From an uncultured Pirellulaceae bacterium (GTDB taxonomy: Bacteria > Planctomycetota > Planctomycetia > Pirellulales > Pirellulaceae), in contig CAJQPP010000050.1 in the NCBI GenBank assembly GCA_905480235.1, forward strand, positions 62,001 through 126,000: DNA of 64,000 nt, given 5' to 3'. Of this stretch, positions 25,071-34,373 are shown in pieces; the stretch's first letter is position 1, and every line of letters begins with the position of its first letter. The position numbers and the translations under genes are program-made. A model generated the notes under the pieces. The model was not told where the DNA came from, did no database searches, and worked only from the letters and a program-made list of their open reading frames with translations.

Positions 25071-28000
25071 ATGCGACCTTTGCTTTACGGCACTCGTCTT
25101 ACATTAACTTTTCTCTTCCTGATAGCGCTATCGAACTGCTTCTACAGCAGCTCGCAAAAGGTGCACGCTGAGGAACCTTGCCAGGCGTTTCTGGAGGCTT
25201 TGCGTGAGGATCGGCTTTTTGATGTCGCAATCGAGTACCTGGACGCCATGGAAAACAGTCCTCTGGCTCCGCCGGAGTTCCGTGAGCGGATCGCTCTGCA
25301 CAAGGTCGCGGTCCTGTTGGACGAGGCGGGGTTGATTCGAGATGACGCTCGGCTGACAGCTCAGTTGGATCAAACGGAAAAGATTCTGACCGACTACATT
25401 AAAGCGGAGCCAAGAGCGGTTTTGCTGGCGGAGGCTCAGGAGCAGCGTGCCCGAATATTAATGGCTCGGGCTGGACGTTTGCTGAGCCAGTCAAAATCAG
25501 ATCGGATGACTGCCGCTCAGAAAACAGAAAAACAAGAAAAGGCGCGAGCCTGTCTGGAAGAAGCGAGTAATGCCTACTCGGACATTCGTGAACGGCTACG
25601 CAGCGAATTAAAAAAGAAACTGGATCCGCAAAACCCGAATGCCAATTCCGAACGCGAGAAGTTACGTAATAAATACGTCCTCGTGCGTTTACAGTCTCCC
25701 AAAATTAAGGAGCGCATCGCCGACTCTTTCGGGCCTAATCATCCCGAGTACACCAAGTTGTTGCAGCAGGCCTCGGCGGAAAATCTGGAACTGTATGAGA
25801 AATATCGAACGCGGTTGAGCGGTATCGATGGGTGCCTGGGAGCGGCGAGATGTTTTGTAAAGCTCGGCGAACCTGATAAAGCGATGGGGCACCTTGTCGA
25901 CGTCTTTGATTTGCCGAGAGGGACGCTGCAAATAGCCAAGAAACGTGAGGCGGCCTTGGTCGCGATCGATTGCTGGAACCTCATGGACCCGTTTCCATTG
26001 GAGGAAGCATTCCAGCGACTCCGGCAAGTGGTTTACTCCATGCCGCCCGATTTCAGTCGCGGCACAGATGGGGTCAAAATTCAGTTGGCATTTGCCAAAG
26101 CCTGCAAAGAGAAAGTGGACAAGATCAAGGCCGATGGTGGGGCTCGTGATCCGGAAACTCGGAAAGAACTGACCAATCTGAAAAAACAAGCCAATCGCAT
26201 ACTGCGCAGTTTGACGCGTATTGCAGGCACGCACCGAGATGAGGCGCGAGCATTGCTGGAAGCGATGGGCAGCTCCGTTGCCGAGGTGGAGGTGGTTGAA
26301 AATAAAGGTCCCCCGGAATCCATGTCGGAAGCTCGGAAACGCGGAAAGGAAATGCAGGTTCGCGTGGGACAATTAAAAATGGATTTGCAAAAAGCAGAGG
26401 CCGCCGGAGATGACGCAAAAATTGCTGCCCTGAAACAACAGATCGCTGCCAATTCCCAATCTGCGCTGGCGATGCTGGAATTGGCGTTGAAGATGACCGA
26501 TGAACAAAGCTCCGAGGATGATTTATCCAATATTCGTTATTTGCAATGTGCCAACTACTACCAAAACAATCTGTTTTTCGAAGCCGCAATCATCGGGGAG
26601 TATGTGCTTGAAAATTTCCCTAATAATTCCGGAGCTGCACCCTCCGCCGGATTGGTGTGCAACTCGTACTGGAACATGTATCGGGAAGAGGGGAAGTTAG
26701 CCACGGGGGAAGCCCCGGTAGATCGCAGTTTTGAACGGGATCGATTAATCGAGCTTTGCGATCTCATTTTTTCGACGTGGCCAGGCAGTCGCCAGTCTGA
26801 ACAGGCTGGTTTGGTCATGACATTATTGTCATTGGCGGAAGGTGATTTGGAAGAGGCCAATGACTATCTGGAACAGGTGCCAGCGAATTCCCCCTCGCGA
26901 CCACCGGTGGTGTTGGAGGTCGGTAACCGATTGTGGCAAGCCTACGTTCGAGAGAAACGCCGCGGAGAGGCCGATGCAGCGGAGTTAACCGCGATACGTG
27001 AAAAGGCTCGGTCCAGGCTGCAAGACGGTATCGTTTCCTTAGATGCCTCGAGTGTATCTACTTACCAAGCGCGATCAGTATTGGCATTGGTGGAGTTGTA
27101 CTTGGACGCCGGCGAGACAGATATGGCGATTGAAATGCTGGAAAACGCGCCGGTAGCTCCCTTGGATCTCATCAAGAATAAAAACAAAGTCGCGAAGGAC
27201 GATAAATTCCGTCGGGATACCTATCGGACAGCGGTTCGCGGCTACCTTGCCAAGCTCCGCGATACCGAAAACGCCTTAAGTTGGGTGGAGAAGTCACAAG
27301 CTGTATTGCAAGCCTTGAAGAATGATATCGGAGACTCGCCGGAAGGGAGAAAGCAGCTGTCCGATATTTACTTAACGCTCGCACGGGAGCTTAAGCAACA
27401 ATTTGAATCGCTTGGAAGTAACGAACAACGTGAGGCGTTTGCAGATGGCTTGGAAGCCTTCCTCGCGGCACTGGGGAAGAATGCGGAAGATAAAAATTTG
27501 ATGCTCTTGACGGGTTCCATGGATTTGGAAATTGGCCAAGGGTTGAATGAAAATGGCTTACCAGTACCAGCGAGGCGATTCTTCCAACAAGCGGTGACCA
27601 TTTACAGCGCCTTGGATAAAGCTAACGAAGCGGATCCTCGGATTCGGTTGGAGATCCAAAGAGGGCTTGCGAAATCACTCAGCGGTACGGGACAGTACGA
27701 GGAAGCCATCAAAAAGTTTGCCGATATCTTGAGTGTTGGTAAAAATCGACAATTTATCGATTTGCAGATAGAAGCGGCTCGCGTGTACGCCGATTGGGGT
27801 ATCGCAAAAGGTAACTCGGAAGCCTTGGTGAAGGCGATTCGCGGCGGCGCGAAACGGGAAGCCGAAAACGGAAAGACAGTCACGACGATCATGGGTTGGG
27901 TGAATCTGGCCAAAGCTGCACAACGCAGCAAAAAGAACGCGTTTTTAGCGGAGGCGGTTTATAACATCGCGAACTGCAAATTCCGTTACGGACAAATCAA

Positions 28001-28136
28001 GAAACAGGAAAGTATGCAGCAGTCGGCGATCGACGAAGTCATTCGATTTAAGACCAAGGTTCCCGAAATGGGTGGCGAGCCTTGGAAAAGTCGTTTGGAC
28101 GCGTTGCTCGTTCGCATGCAGCAGGAAAAAGGATAA
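25071..28136 (+). CDS. Large exported TPR-like repeat protein
   Basis: 1021 aa. An N-terminal signal peptide (about 1-33, LTFLFLIALSNCFYSSSQKVHA) is followed by almost wholly helical sequence with TPR-like hairpins, e.g. FVKLGEPDKAMGHLVDVF, AANYY-type NYYQNNLFFEAAIIGEYVLENFPNN, LVELYLDAGETDMAIEMLENAP and GQYEEAIKKFADIL. A charged coiled-coil-like stretch lies around 350-470. No enzyme motif. The start has AGGA 6 nt upstream. First gene of an apparent operon with a second TPR protein (7-bp gap), ExbB and two ExbD proteins, suggesting a periplasmic scaffold energised by the ExbB/D complex. That role is inference. Confidence 0.85.
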   Translation: MRPLLYGTRLTLTFLFLIALSNCFYSSSQKVHAEEPCQAFLEALREDRLFDVAIEYLDAMENSPLAPPEFRERIALHKVAVLLDEAGLIRDDARLTAQLDQTEKILTDYIKAEPRAVLLAEAQEQRARILMARAGRLLSQSKSDRMTAAQKTEKQEKARACLEEASNAYSDIRERLRSELKKKLDPQNPNANSEREKLRNKYVLVRLQSPKIKERIADSFGPNHPEYTKLLQQASAENLELYEKYRTRLSGIDGCLGAARCFVKLGEPDKAMGHLVDVFDLPRGTLQIAKKREAALVAIDCWNLMDPFPLEEAFQRLRQVVYSMPPDFSRGTDGVKIQLAFAKACKEKVDKIKADGGARDPETRKELTNLKKQANRILRSLTRIAGTHRDEARALLEAMGSSVAEVEVVENKGPPESMSEARKRGKEMQVRVGQLKMDLQKAEAAGDDAKIAALKQQIAANSQSALAMLELALKMTDEQSSEDDLSNIRYLQCANYYQNNLFFEAAIIGEYVLENFPNNSGAAPSAGLVCNSYWNMYREEGKLATGEAPVDRSFERDRLIELCDLIFSTWPGSRQSEQAGLVMTLLSLAEGDLEEANDYLEQVPANSPSRPPVVLEVGNRLWQAYVREKRRGEADAAELTAIREKARSRLQDGIVSLDASSVSTYQARSVLALVELYLDAGETDMAIEMLENAPVAPLDLIKNKNKVAKDDKFRRDTYRTAVRGYLAKLRDTENALSWVEKSQAVLQALKNDIGDSPEGRKQLSDIYLTLARELKQQFESLGSNEQREAFADGLEAFLAALGKNAEDKNLMLLTGSMDLEIGQGLNENGLPVPARRFFQQAVTIYSALDKANEADPRIRLEIQRGLAKSLSGTGQYEEAIKKFADILSVGKNRQFIDLQIEAARVYADWGIAKGNSEALVKAIRGGAKREAENGKTVTTIMGWVNLAKAAQRSKKNAFLAEAVYNIANCKFRYGQIKKQESMQQSAIDEVIRFKTKVPEMGGEPWKSRLDALLVRMQQEKG

Positions 28137-28143
28137 GTCTCTG

Positions 28144-29202
28144 ATGAAAGTACGATTGATGGTGAAACGCTACTCGGTTGCAGCGGGCATGGCATGTCTG
28201 CTGATATTGTGCACGACGGAAACCCTGCTGGCTCAATCGGATTCGGTTACCTTGGTGGCCGGAAGGCCGATACGCGGAACGGTGGAGTCGTTCACCCCAG
28301 AAAACATTGTCGTAAGTACTTCCGAAGGAGAAAAGAATATCGCTCCATGGAAGGTGAGACTGATCCGTTTCGATGGCTCCAATGAGTTAGTGAGGGCGAA
28401 ATCTGCTTATTCAGATGGTCGCTACACCGCCTGTCTCGATGAACTGCAAGGTCTGACGGAACCTCCCAGTCGAGACCTGCTAAAGCATGAAGTCGACTTC
28501 TATCTGGCCGCGGCATCGGCTCAGATTGCCCTGCAAGGGGGCAAGGTTTCCATTGACCAAGCTGGCCGTGAAATGGATGCTTTTATCAAAAAATATCCCA
28601 ACAGCTATCACTTGTATCCCGCCAAGGACATGTTCGGGGAACTCGCGATGGCTAACGGACGGTTTGCTAAGGCGATCAACCAATATGAAGAAACGGCTGC
28701 CAGTCCTTGGCCGTCCCTGAGTTTTTATGGCAAGTTGAATTCTGGCAAAGCCAAGCTTTATTCCGAAGAATACGACGAAGCGATTGCTGCATTTCAGGCA
28801 ACAGAAGCCGATCCGAGCGGCGAGGATTACGCGATCCAGGCTAAACTTATTGCAACATGTTTGCGAGCCCAAGCTGTGGCCTTGGCCGGTCAACCCGAAG
28901 TGGGAAGAAAACTGGTCATGCAGATCATTGAAAATGAAAGCTCCAAAAATATAGAATTATTTGCGCATGCCAATAATGCTTTGGGCATTTGTTTTAACGA
29001 GGAGCAAAAAACTAAAGAAGCGATTCGCGCGTTTTTGAAAACGGACCTGCTGTTTACCTTGGATCCGGACAGTCATGCTCAGGCGTTGTACCACTTGGTG
29101 AATTTGTGGGCCAAAAGCGAGCGACCGGATCGCGCGGCCAATGCCAGACAGAAATTGACACAGCGATACCGAAATACCTATTGGGCTTCCAAGTTAAAAT
29201 AG
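28144..29202 (+). CDS. Exported TPR protein with N-terminal beta-barrel-like module
   Basis: 352 aa from ATG 28144, preceded by AAGGA which overlaps the stop of the upstream gene; the 7-bp gap implies translational coupling. Signal peptide (SVAAGMACLLILCTTETLLAQ), then a short beta module (VTLVAGRPIRGTVESFTPENIVVSTSEG...IRFDG; about 32-80), then TPR-like helices (FGELAMANGRFAKAINQYEET, AKLYSEEYDEAIAAFQA, NNALGICFNEEQKTKEAIRAFLK). An alternative upstream start at 28072 lies inside the previous gene and lacks a signal peptide. Likely partner of the large TPR protein and the ExbB/D proteins downstream. Confidence 0.85.
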   Translation: MKVRLMVKRYSVAAGMACLLILCTTETLLAQSDSVTLVAGRPIRGTVESFTPENIVVSTSEGEKNIAPWKVRLIRFDGSNELVRAKSAYSDGRYTACLDELQGLTEPPSRDLLKHEVDFYLAAASAQIALQGGKVSIDQAGREMDAFIKKYPNSYHLYPAKDMFGELAMANGRFAKAINQYEETAASPWPSLSFYGKLNSGKAKLYSEEYDEAIAAFQATEADPSGEDYAIQAKLIATCLRAQAVALAGQPEVGRKLVMQIIENESSKNIELFAHANNALGICFNEEQKTKEAIRAFLKTDLLFTLDPDSHAQALYHLVNLWAKSERPDRAANARQKLTQRYRNTYWASKLK

Positions 29203-29214
29203 CGATTCTTCGCC

Positions 29215-29238
29215 GACCGGCAGACCTGTTTGCCGGTC
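29215..29238. other. Perfect 8-bp hairpin between TPR gene and exbB
   Basis: GACCGGCA (29215-29222), 8-nt loop, TGCCGGTC (29231-29238). It is not followed by a T-run, so it is not a clear terminator; it could be a partial terminator, processing site or RNA stabiliser that sets relative levels of the TPR and ExbB/D parts of the operon. Confidence 0.55.
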
Positions 29239-29324
29239 CAGCAAATGCCCGCTAGAATCAGACCAGTCTATTTTTATCCTCCCCAGCAATTTGCAACCTT
29301 TCCCTTCGAAAGCGGAGAACATCG

Positions 29325-30152
29325 ATGCCTTTCAATGCTGAACCCACCTCGGGTGAATTCCTATCCCAACCACTCGATCGAGTGGGGTGGCGTCACCGTC
29401 GTTGGGGATTGGGTATGCTGGTATTAACCGTTGCAGCTGTACTGGTTTTGGCTCCACAATTCGCAAGCGATTTGCTGGCTCTGCAAGCAACGGAGGCGGG
29501 CGATGGTGACTTGCCGCAAAAGAAGTCGTTTCTGACGTGGTTGGTCGAAGCCTTGGGGCCGCTTTACATCATCATCTTCTTGGTGCTCTCGTTCACGCTG
29601 GTGGCATTGTTTGTCATGAATTTAATGTCAGCCCGCCGCGAGACCCTTTGCCCGGATCACTTGATTGAAAATTTTGAAGCCAACCTTGATCAAAAAAATT
29701 ATCAAGAGGCTTACGAGATGGCCAAAGCGGACGACTCCTTTTTGGGCAATGTCCTATCGACCGGTTTAGCCAAGTTAACCGCTGGTTATTCCCACGCGGT
29801 GGAGGGCATGCAGGAGGTCGGGGAAGAAGAGAGCATGAAACTCGATCATCGACTGAGCTATTTAGCGCTGATTGGAACGATTTCACCCATGATTGGATTG
29901 TTCGGTACGGTGCATGGAATGATCGATTCATTCAGTACCATCGCATTGTCGGGCGGTGCCCCCGATCCCAATGAGTTGGCGGGAGGGATCTCTCGGGCCC
30001 TGATGACGACCTTGGTGGGCCTGGCAATCGCGATTCCCGCCATTGCCGCTTACAACATTCTGCGAAACCGTGTGCAGCGTCTGGTATTGGAAGTCGGAAT
30101 CGTCAGTGAAAACTTGATGAGCCGATTCGAAAACGTATCAGCGAAAAATTAA
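29325..30152 (+). CDS. exbB: MotA/TolQ/ExbB proton channel family protein
   Basis: 275 aa. Four hydrophobic segments (about 28-45, 78-100, 177-200, 222-243); the last two with ALIGTISPMIGLFGTVHGMIDSF and ISRALMTTLVGLAIAIPAIAAYN form the conserved ExbB/TolQ pore region. The start has GGAG 7 nt upstream. By homology it forms the pentameric inner-membrane channel that with ExbD converts proton-motive force into mechanical work on a periplasmic partner. Followed after 64 bp by exbD. The additional N-terminal TM/linker before the core is longer than in E. coli ExbB. No TonB, TolA, TolB or Pal is encoded near it. Confidence 0.93.
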   Translation: MPFNAEPTSGEFLSQPLDRVGWRHRRWGLGMLVLTVAAVLVLAPQFASDLLALQATEAGDGDLPQKKSFLTWLVEALGPLYIIIFLVLSFTLVALFVMNLMSARRETLCPDHLIENFEANLDQKNYQEAYEMAKADDSFLGNVLSTGLAKLTAGYSHAVEGMQEVGEEESMKLDHRLSYLALIGTISPMIGLFGTVHGMIDSFSTIALSGGAPDPNELAGGISRALMTTLVGLAIAIPAIAAYNILRNRVQRLVLEVGIVSENLMSRFENVSAKN

Positions 30153-30216
30153 GCGGATGGGCAGCGTCCCAACTTTTTTCGCGCAGTGAAGATTCCCAGA
30201 GTTTAGTTGGAAGCCG

Positions 30217-30657
30217 ATGAGATTTAGAAGGAAAAGAAACGAAATACTGGAAGGCGATCTGACTCCCATGATCGATATGACTTTCCAGTTGATTGCCTTC
30301 TTCATGCTGGTGATTAATTTCTCGGAAGTTGAACTCAGTGAGGAGATCAATTTACCGATGAGTGAATTGGCGCGGCCGCCGGAAGAAGCACCGCCGTTCA
30401 AAATCACACTAAACCTGAAAGAAGACGGGAGTATCAAGTTCTTCGATCAATTGATTGCGGGAATTGACGTGATTAAACCGGTGCTCGTGAGGGAGATTCG
30501 TCAAGCGAATTCGGATGGGGTGCCAACGAGCGATGTGGTTGTGATTATTCGCGCAGATATGGACGCCCGGACGGGCGACGTGCAGCGTTTGATGAACAAA
30601 TGCAAAGCCGAGCAGTTGGAGAATTTTTCGTTGCGCGTAATCGAGCGGTTGAGGTGA
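30217..30657 (+). CDS. exbD: ExbD/TolR family protein 1
   Basis: 146 aa. A short basic cytoplasmic N-terminus is followed by a single TM helix beginning at the family motif LTPMIDMTFQLIAFFMLVI, whose Asp20 is the conserved protonatable residue of ExbD/TolR. The periplasmic domain is about 100 residues, with the expected betaalpha fold (VVVIIRADMDARTGDVQRLMNKCK). The TPMID motif is intact. Separated from the second ExbD gene by only 4 bp. Confidence 0.92.
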   Translation: MRFRRKRNEILEGDLTPMIDMTFQLIAFFMLVINFSEVELSEEINLPMSELARPPEEAPPFKITLNLKEDGSIKFFDQLIAGIDVIKPVLVREIRQANSDGVPTSDVVVIIRADMDARTGDVQRLMNKCKAEQLENFSLRVIERLR

Positions 30658-30661
30658 TATC

Positions 30662-31246
30662 GTGAAAATTCGTGGTTACGACAAAGAGAATGAAGAGATC
30701 AAATTGGCGATGACACCGATGATCGACATCGTGTTTCAGTTGCTGGTCTTCTTCATCATGACTTACAAAGTCACCACCATGGAGGGGGACTACAATATTC
30801 GCATGCCTGCGGCAGCGGCCGAACCGACCTTAACAGAAGAGACGCTGGAAGATTTTCTCGAGGTCCGTCTCAAAGCCGACCCGGAAACCCGTTTCCTGCA
30901 GACGATCGAAGTGAATTACGGTGCGGACCGCCAAGTGTGGAATCGCTCGGCATTTCCCGTTCGGCCCGCGGCGGGCGAGGATTTGACGGCCGCCCAGATG
31001 CAGGAGAATCGGGATTCCCGAAAAGTCTTTGCCAGTCTGAACCAATTTGTGATCAACATCGTCGGATCGGGTAGTTCCGATCCCGGCTCCGGTTCAAAAA
31101 TCGAAGCGGAAATTGATGCCGACCCGGCGCTCCGGTACGAAGATACCGTCTATTCCATCGAGGCGATTTCAGGCTACAAAGATGACCAGAAACGCATCGT
31201 GAAATTGATTGAAAAAATCAAATTCCGCGACACGACGAACCAGTGA
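30662..31246 (+). CDS. exbD: ExbD/TolR family protein 2
   Basis: 194 aa, GTG start at 30662, 4 bp after the first exbD stop. MTPMIDIVFQLLVFFIM carries the conserved Asp22 and the TM helix. The periplasmic part is about 50 residues longer than in its neighbour, with an insertion around EVNYGADRQVWN...PVRPAAGED and a Ser/Gly/Pro-rich stretch (GSGSSDPGSGSK) before the last conserved part. The two ExbD proteins thus differ in their periplasmic domains and probably contact different partners. Last gene of the operon, convergent with the recombinase gene (34-bp gap). Confidence 0.9.
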   Translation: MKIRGYDKENEEIKLAMTPMIDIVFQLLVFFIMTYKVTTMEGDYNIRMPAAAAEPTLTEETLEDFLEVRLKADPETRFLQTIEVNYGADRQVWNRSAFPVRPAAGEDLTAAQMQENRDSRKVFASLNQFVINIVGSGSSDPGSGSKIEAEIDADPALRYEDTVYSIEAISGYKDDQKRIVKLIEKIKFRDTTNQ

Positions 31247-31280
31247 CCGCAAACACAGGCAGCACGCTCGTGGCCACCGC

Positions 31281-32234
31281 TCAGGCCCGAGGATGAAATT
31301 CGGTATGCACCTGCTTTAAACGAGTTTGGTCGACATGCGTGTATATCTGGGTCGTCGCAATACTCGCATGCCCTAGCATCTCCTGCACGTGGCGCAGGTC
31401 GGCTCCTCCCGCCAGTAGGTGGGTAGCGAAACTGTGACGCATCGTGTGCGGGCTGATGCCCGCCGGAATGCCGGCCAACAGAGCGTATTTCTTGACTAAC
31501 TCCCAGATCGCTTCGCGGCGTAATTGACGGCCAGTACGGGAAACGAAAAGCCACGGTACGAAATGTTGACAACGGCCCACCATGCTGGGGCGTTGTTGTC
31601 CAAGGAACTCGCGAACGCTCGCCACCGCGTTTTCACCGATGGGTACCATGCGTTGCTTGTTACCTTTCCCGGTACATTTGCAATAGCCTTGATCGAGTTG
31701 CAGATCTTCCAATCGCAAATTGGAAATCTCAGATACTCGGCAGCCGGTGGCGTAGAGCATTTCTAGCACGGCTCGATCGCGGTAATAAAATTTCTCCAAG
31801 GGGCGCGGGCCTTTCAAGAACCGCTGGATCTGGACAGGAGAAAGCACTTCAGGAATTCTCTGCCAGAGCTTTTGACTGCCCAACAATTCAACGATGTTGT
31901 CACGCAGTACTCCCTCCAGCTGAAGGAACTTGAAATACATTTTGAGCGTGACCAAGTGACGCGCCACTGATGCCGGAGCGAGACTTTGCTCGGACAGCCA
32001 GGAAACGTAATCGGAAAGATCACAAATGAGTAGGTCTTGGACGGCTCGCTTGCCTCGCCAGCTTTCAAAACGAATCAGATCACGACGGTAGGCCGCAACT
32101 GTGTTTACGGATAGATGGCACTCACGTTGCAAGTAATCAGCAAACGAATCAGCCCATTGTTCCCTCCGTTGGGTTGCCCGGGACGGATTGGGGTTAGTTC
32201 GCATCTTCTGCATTTTGGTCATTCGTTTCGCCAT
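31281..32234 (-). CDS. xerD: Tyrosine recombinase XerC/XerD family
   Basis: 317 aa from ATG 32234 (the in-frame TTG further upstream at 32273 is less likely). N-terminal SAM-like core-binding domain (FADYLQRECHLSVNTVAAYRRDL) and C-terminal catalytic domain with Arg in ATGCRVSE, Lys in GKGNKQR, HTMRHSFATHLL, GHASIATTQIYTHVD and the nucleophile Tyr in IYTHVD. All catalytic residues are present. Resolves chromosome dimers in the typical case; XerC versus XerD cannot be decided without a tree. No dif-like site or mobile-element signature was recognised beside it. Confidence 0.88.
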   Translation of the reverse strand: MAKRMTKMQKMRTNPNPSRATQRREQWADSFADYLQRECHLSVNTVAAYRRDLIRFESWRGKRAVQDLLICDLSDYVSWLSEQSLAPASVARHLVTLKMYFKFLQLEGVLRDNIVELLGSQKLWQRIPEVLSPVQIQRFLKGPRPLEKFYYRDRAVLEMLYATGCRVSEISNLRLEDLQLDQGYCKCTGKGNKQRMVPIGENAVASVREFLGQQRPSMVGRCQHFVPWLFVSRTGRQLRREAIWELVKKYALLAGIPAGISPHTMRHSFATHLLAGGADLRHVQEMLGHASIATTQIYTHVDQTRLKQVHTEFHPRA

Positions 32235-32356
32235 ATTCGATCTATCGGCGAAACACGCTGGAAAATACAGCAACGCAGCGGGAGGTGCGTTTAATTAGGA
32301 GAAAATGCCCTTTTAACCGGTAATGGACGCGTGTCAGGAAAGCAGGCCCACCTTGG

Positions 32357-32392
32357 TTTGGCGATTCGTTTGGCGATTTGTTAGGCGATTCG
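32357..32392. repeat. 12-bp tandem repeat spanning the prmC stop
   Basis: Three 12-bp units on the plus strand, TTTGGCGATTCG (32357), TTTGGCGATTTG (32369) and TTAGGCGATTCG (32381), with a fourth fragment TTTGGC at 32393. Read on the minus strand they encode KRIA; the single T-to-A difference in the third unit produces the prmC stop codon. See the finding on prmC. Confidence 0.85.
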
Positions 32393-33322
32393 TTTGGCAA
32401 CGACAATCCGCGCGTGGCCAGCCAGATCCTTTACCAAACGCTCGAATTGAAAGCATGGGTGCTCTTGGATTAGCGAGCAGCACCGCTCGGCAATCATGGG
32501 ACTGAGTTCGAAAAGTAGATGCCCATTTTTCTCAAGACGTTGAGCGGCTTGTTCGATCAGTTGTTGTATGGTTTCCGTGCCGTTAGCCCCCTGCGAAAAA
32601 AGCGCTAGATGGGGCTCGAAATCAATGACTGATTTATCAAGATCCGCTTTCTCTGAGAGCCCGATATACGGAGGGTTGCTAACGATTAAATCAAAACGAG
32701 CTGGCTGCGCAACACTTGTCAGGAGATCCGAGTTGGCAAAACAGATTCGCTCACTAACTCCATGAGCTTGCGCATTTTGGCGGGCCACATCCAGAGCGGA
32801 ATCGGAAATATCGCAAGCAGTCATGACAGCTTGGGGAGCGTGTTTGCAAATGGCGATGGCAACGCACCCGCTGCCGGTTCCCACGTCAATGACTTGCACG
32901 TTTTCGGCAGACGATTCGCGGATAAGATCGATGGCTTCGGTGACTAGATGTTCGGTTTCTGGCCGCGGGATTAACACCTCGGGCGTGACTTGGAATTTTA
33001 GCGAAAAGAACTCTTTTTGGCCGACAAGATAGGCCACGGGTTCCCCCTCGGCATGCCGCGCTACCCAGTCACGAAATACCCCGCGCACGGCCTCAGGGGG
33101 CTCTTCATCAAAACGGGTGTAGAGCTCAATCCGGGGGCAATTTAACGCCTCTGCCAGGAGGATTTCCGCATCTAGGCGAGATTGACCCGCACCATGTTCC
33201 CGGAAAAAATCCGTCGTCCAACTGAGTAACCGCTTGATCGTCCATAACTCGGAGGTGGCAGCTGGGGCACCATTTGAGGGGGTTTCGCCTTGGCTATTAA
33301 TCGAGATCTCCCATGGAATCAC
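32381..33322 (-). CDS. prmC: Release factor glutamine methyltransferase
   Basis: 313 aa. SAM-dependent methylation of the GGQ glutamine of release factors. The SAM site [15 protein letters not shown] (144-158) and the NPPY motif (216-219) are intact. GTG at 33322 is the only plausible start in frame; it lies inside prfA, giving a 26-bp overlap with its target gene. The C-terminus ends in RIVVAKRIA, its final KRIA being the last unit of a 12-bp repeat. Confidence 0.94.
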   Translation of the reverse strand: MIPWEISINSQGETPSNGAPAATSELWTIKRLLSWTTDFFREHGAGQSRLDAEILLAEALNCPRIELYTRFDEEPPEAVRGVFRDWVARHAEGEPVAYLVGQKEFFSLKFQVTPEVLIPRPETEHLVTEAIDLIRESSAENVQVIDVGTGSGCVAIAICKHAPQAVMTACDISDSALDVARQNAQAHGVSERICFANSDLLTSVAQPARFDLIVSNPPYIGLSEKADLDKSVIDFEPHLALFSQGANGTETIQQLIEQAAQRLEKNGHLLFELSPMIAERCCSLIQEHPCFQFERLVKDLAGHARIVVAKRIA

Positions 33323-34373
33323 GTAGGCTGCGACGATCGTGCTCTATTAACGCGTCAGTGACGGGTTGCACATCTCCCGCGACGATGGAATCCAGTTTGT
33401 AAAGCGTCAAGTTGATGCGGTGGTCGGTCAAGCGGTTTTCTGGAAAGTTGTAGGTGCGGATGCGTTGGCTACGATCGCCGGAACCAACCAACGTTTTTCG
33501 TTGATCCGCGCGTTCCTTTTTTTGCGTTTGTTGATAGTGATCGTAGAGCTTGGATTTCAAAAGCCTTAACCCCTTGGCAAGATTCTTATGTTGGCTTCGT
33601 TCCTCAAAGCACTTGACCACAATTCCGGAATCATGGTGAGTGATTCGCACCGCTGAAGCGGTTTTGTTCACATGTTGACCGCCCGGTCCGCTACTCGCCG
33701 CATATCGCTCGACTTCGTAGGACTCTACCGGTAAATCAACTTCTACGTCCTCTACTTCCGGCAGCACAGCGATCGTTGCCGCTGAAGTGTGGATACGGCC
33801 TTTGGTTTCGGTTTCCGGGACGCGCTGGACGCGATGCCCACCGCTTTCGTATTGCAGATCGCGGTAGCAACCATCGCCTGATATGGCGACTGTCACTTCC
33901 TTGAATCCACCCAGTTCCGTCGGGCTGGAATCCATCACTTCATATTTCCATTTTCGGATCTCGCAGTAACGCTTGTACATTTCGTAAAGGTTGCGAGCAA
34001 ACAAGGCGGCTTCGTCGCCACCGGTACCCGCGCGGATTTCCATGACGCATTTGGTTCGACTGGCATCTTCACCACCGATTGTGGATTCCAGCAGTTCGTT
34101 CCAAATGTTCTCCCGCGTTTCTATCAAGCCGGGGATTTCACTTTCGGCTAACTCCCGCTCTTCCGGGTCCGTGCTCCCAGCCATTTCTCGAACTTCGTCA
34201 AGTTCGTTGCATACGCTTTTGAAACGCCGGTATTTGATGACGAGTTTGGCAAGCGACCCGTGTTCCCGAGCAACCTCGGCCATTTTACGGGAATCCCCCT
34301 GCACTACTGGATCAGCCATTTGGCTTTCCAGTGTTTCGAAGCGACTGAGCTTTTCTTCCAGCATTTCACGCAT
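33297..34373 (-). CDS. prfA: Peptide chain release factor 1
   Basis: 358 aa. Recognises UAA/UAG and triggers peptide release. GGQ at 231-233; the RF1-type PxT anticodon tripeptide is PET at 186-188 (E. coli PAT), which distinguishes it from RF2. Start ATG 34373 is preferred over in-frame ATG 34364 and an upstream start at 34427. Its 3' end overlaps prmC, whose product methylates the GGQ Gln. Confidence 0.95.
   Translation of the reverse strand: MREMLEEKLSRFETLESQMADPVVQGDSRKMAEVAREHGSLAKLVIKYRRFKSVCNELDEVREMAGSTDPEERELAESEIPGLIETRENIWNELLESTIGGEDASRTKCVMEIRAGTGGDEAALFARNLYEMYKRYCEIRKWKYEVMDSSPTELGGFKEVTVAISGDGCYRDLQYESGGHRVQRVPETETKGRIHTSAATIAVLPEVEDVEVDLPVESYEVERYAASSGPGGQHVNKTASAVRITHHDSGIVVKCFEERSQHKNLAKGLRLLKSKLYDHYQQTQKKERADQRKTLVGSGDRSQRIRTYNFPENRLTDHRINLTLYKLDSIVAGDVQPVTDALIEHDRRSLRDSMGDLD

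Noticed and set aside
25689-26372. Minus-strand ORF of 227 codons inside the large TPR gene
   Set aside because: Antisense to a gene with coherent TPR helices and a signal peptide; no family character.
31281-32234. Integrase of a mobile element
   Set aside because: The protein is XerC/D-like, with no attachment-site repeats, cargo genes or tRNA beside it.
32323-32505. Plus-strand ORF with WRFV repeats
   Set aside because: The repeats come from translating the 12-bp repeat of the prmC end in another strand; not a gene.
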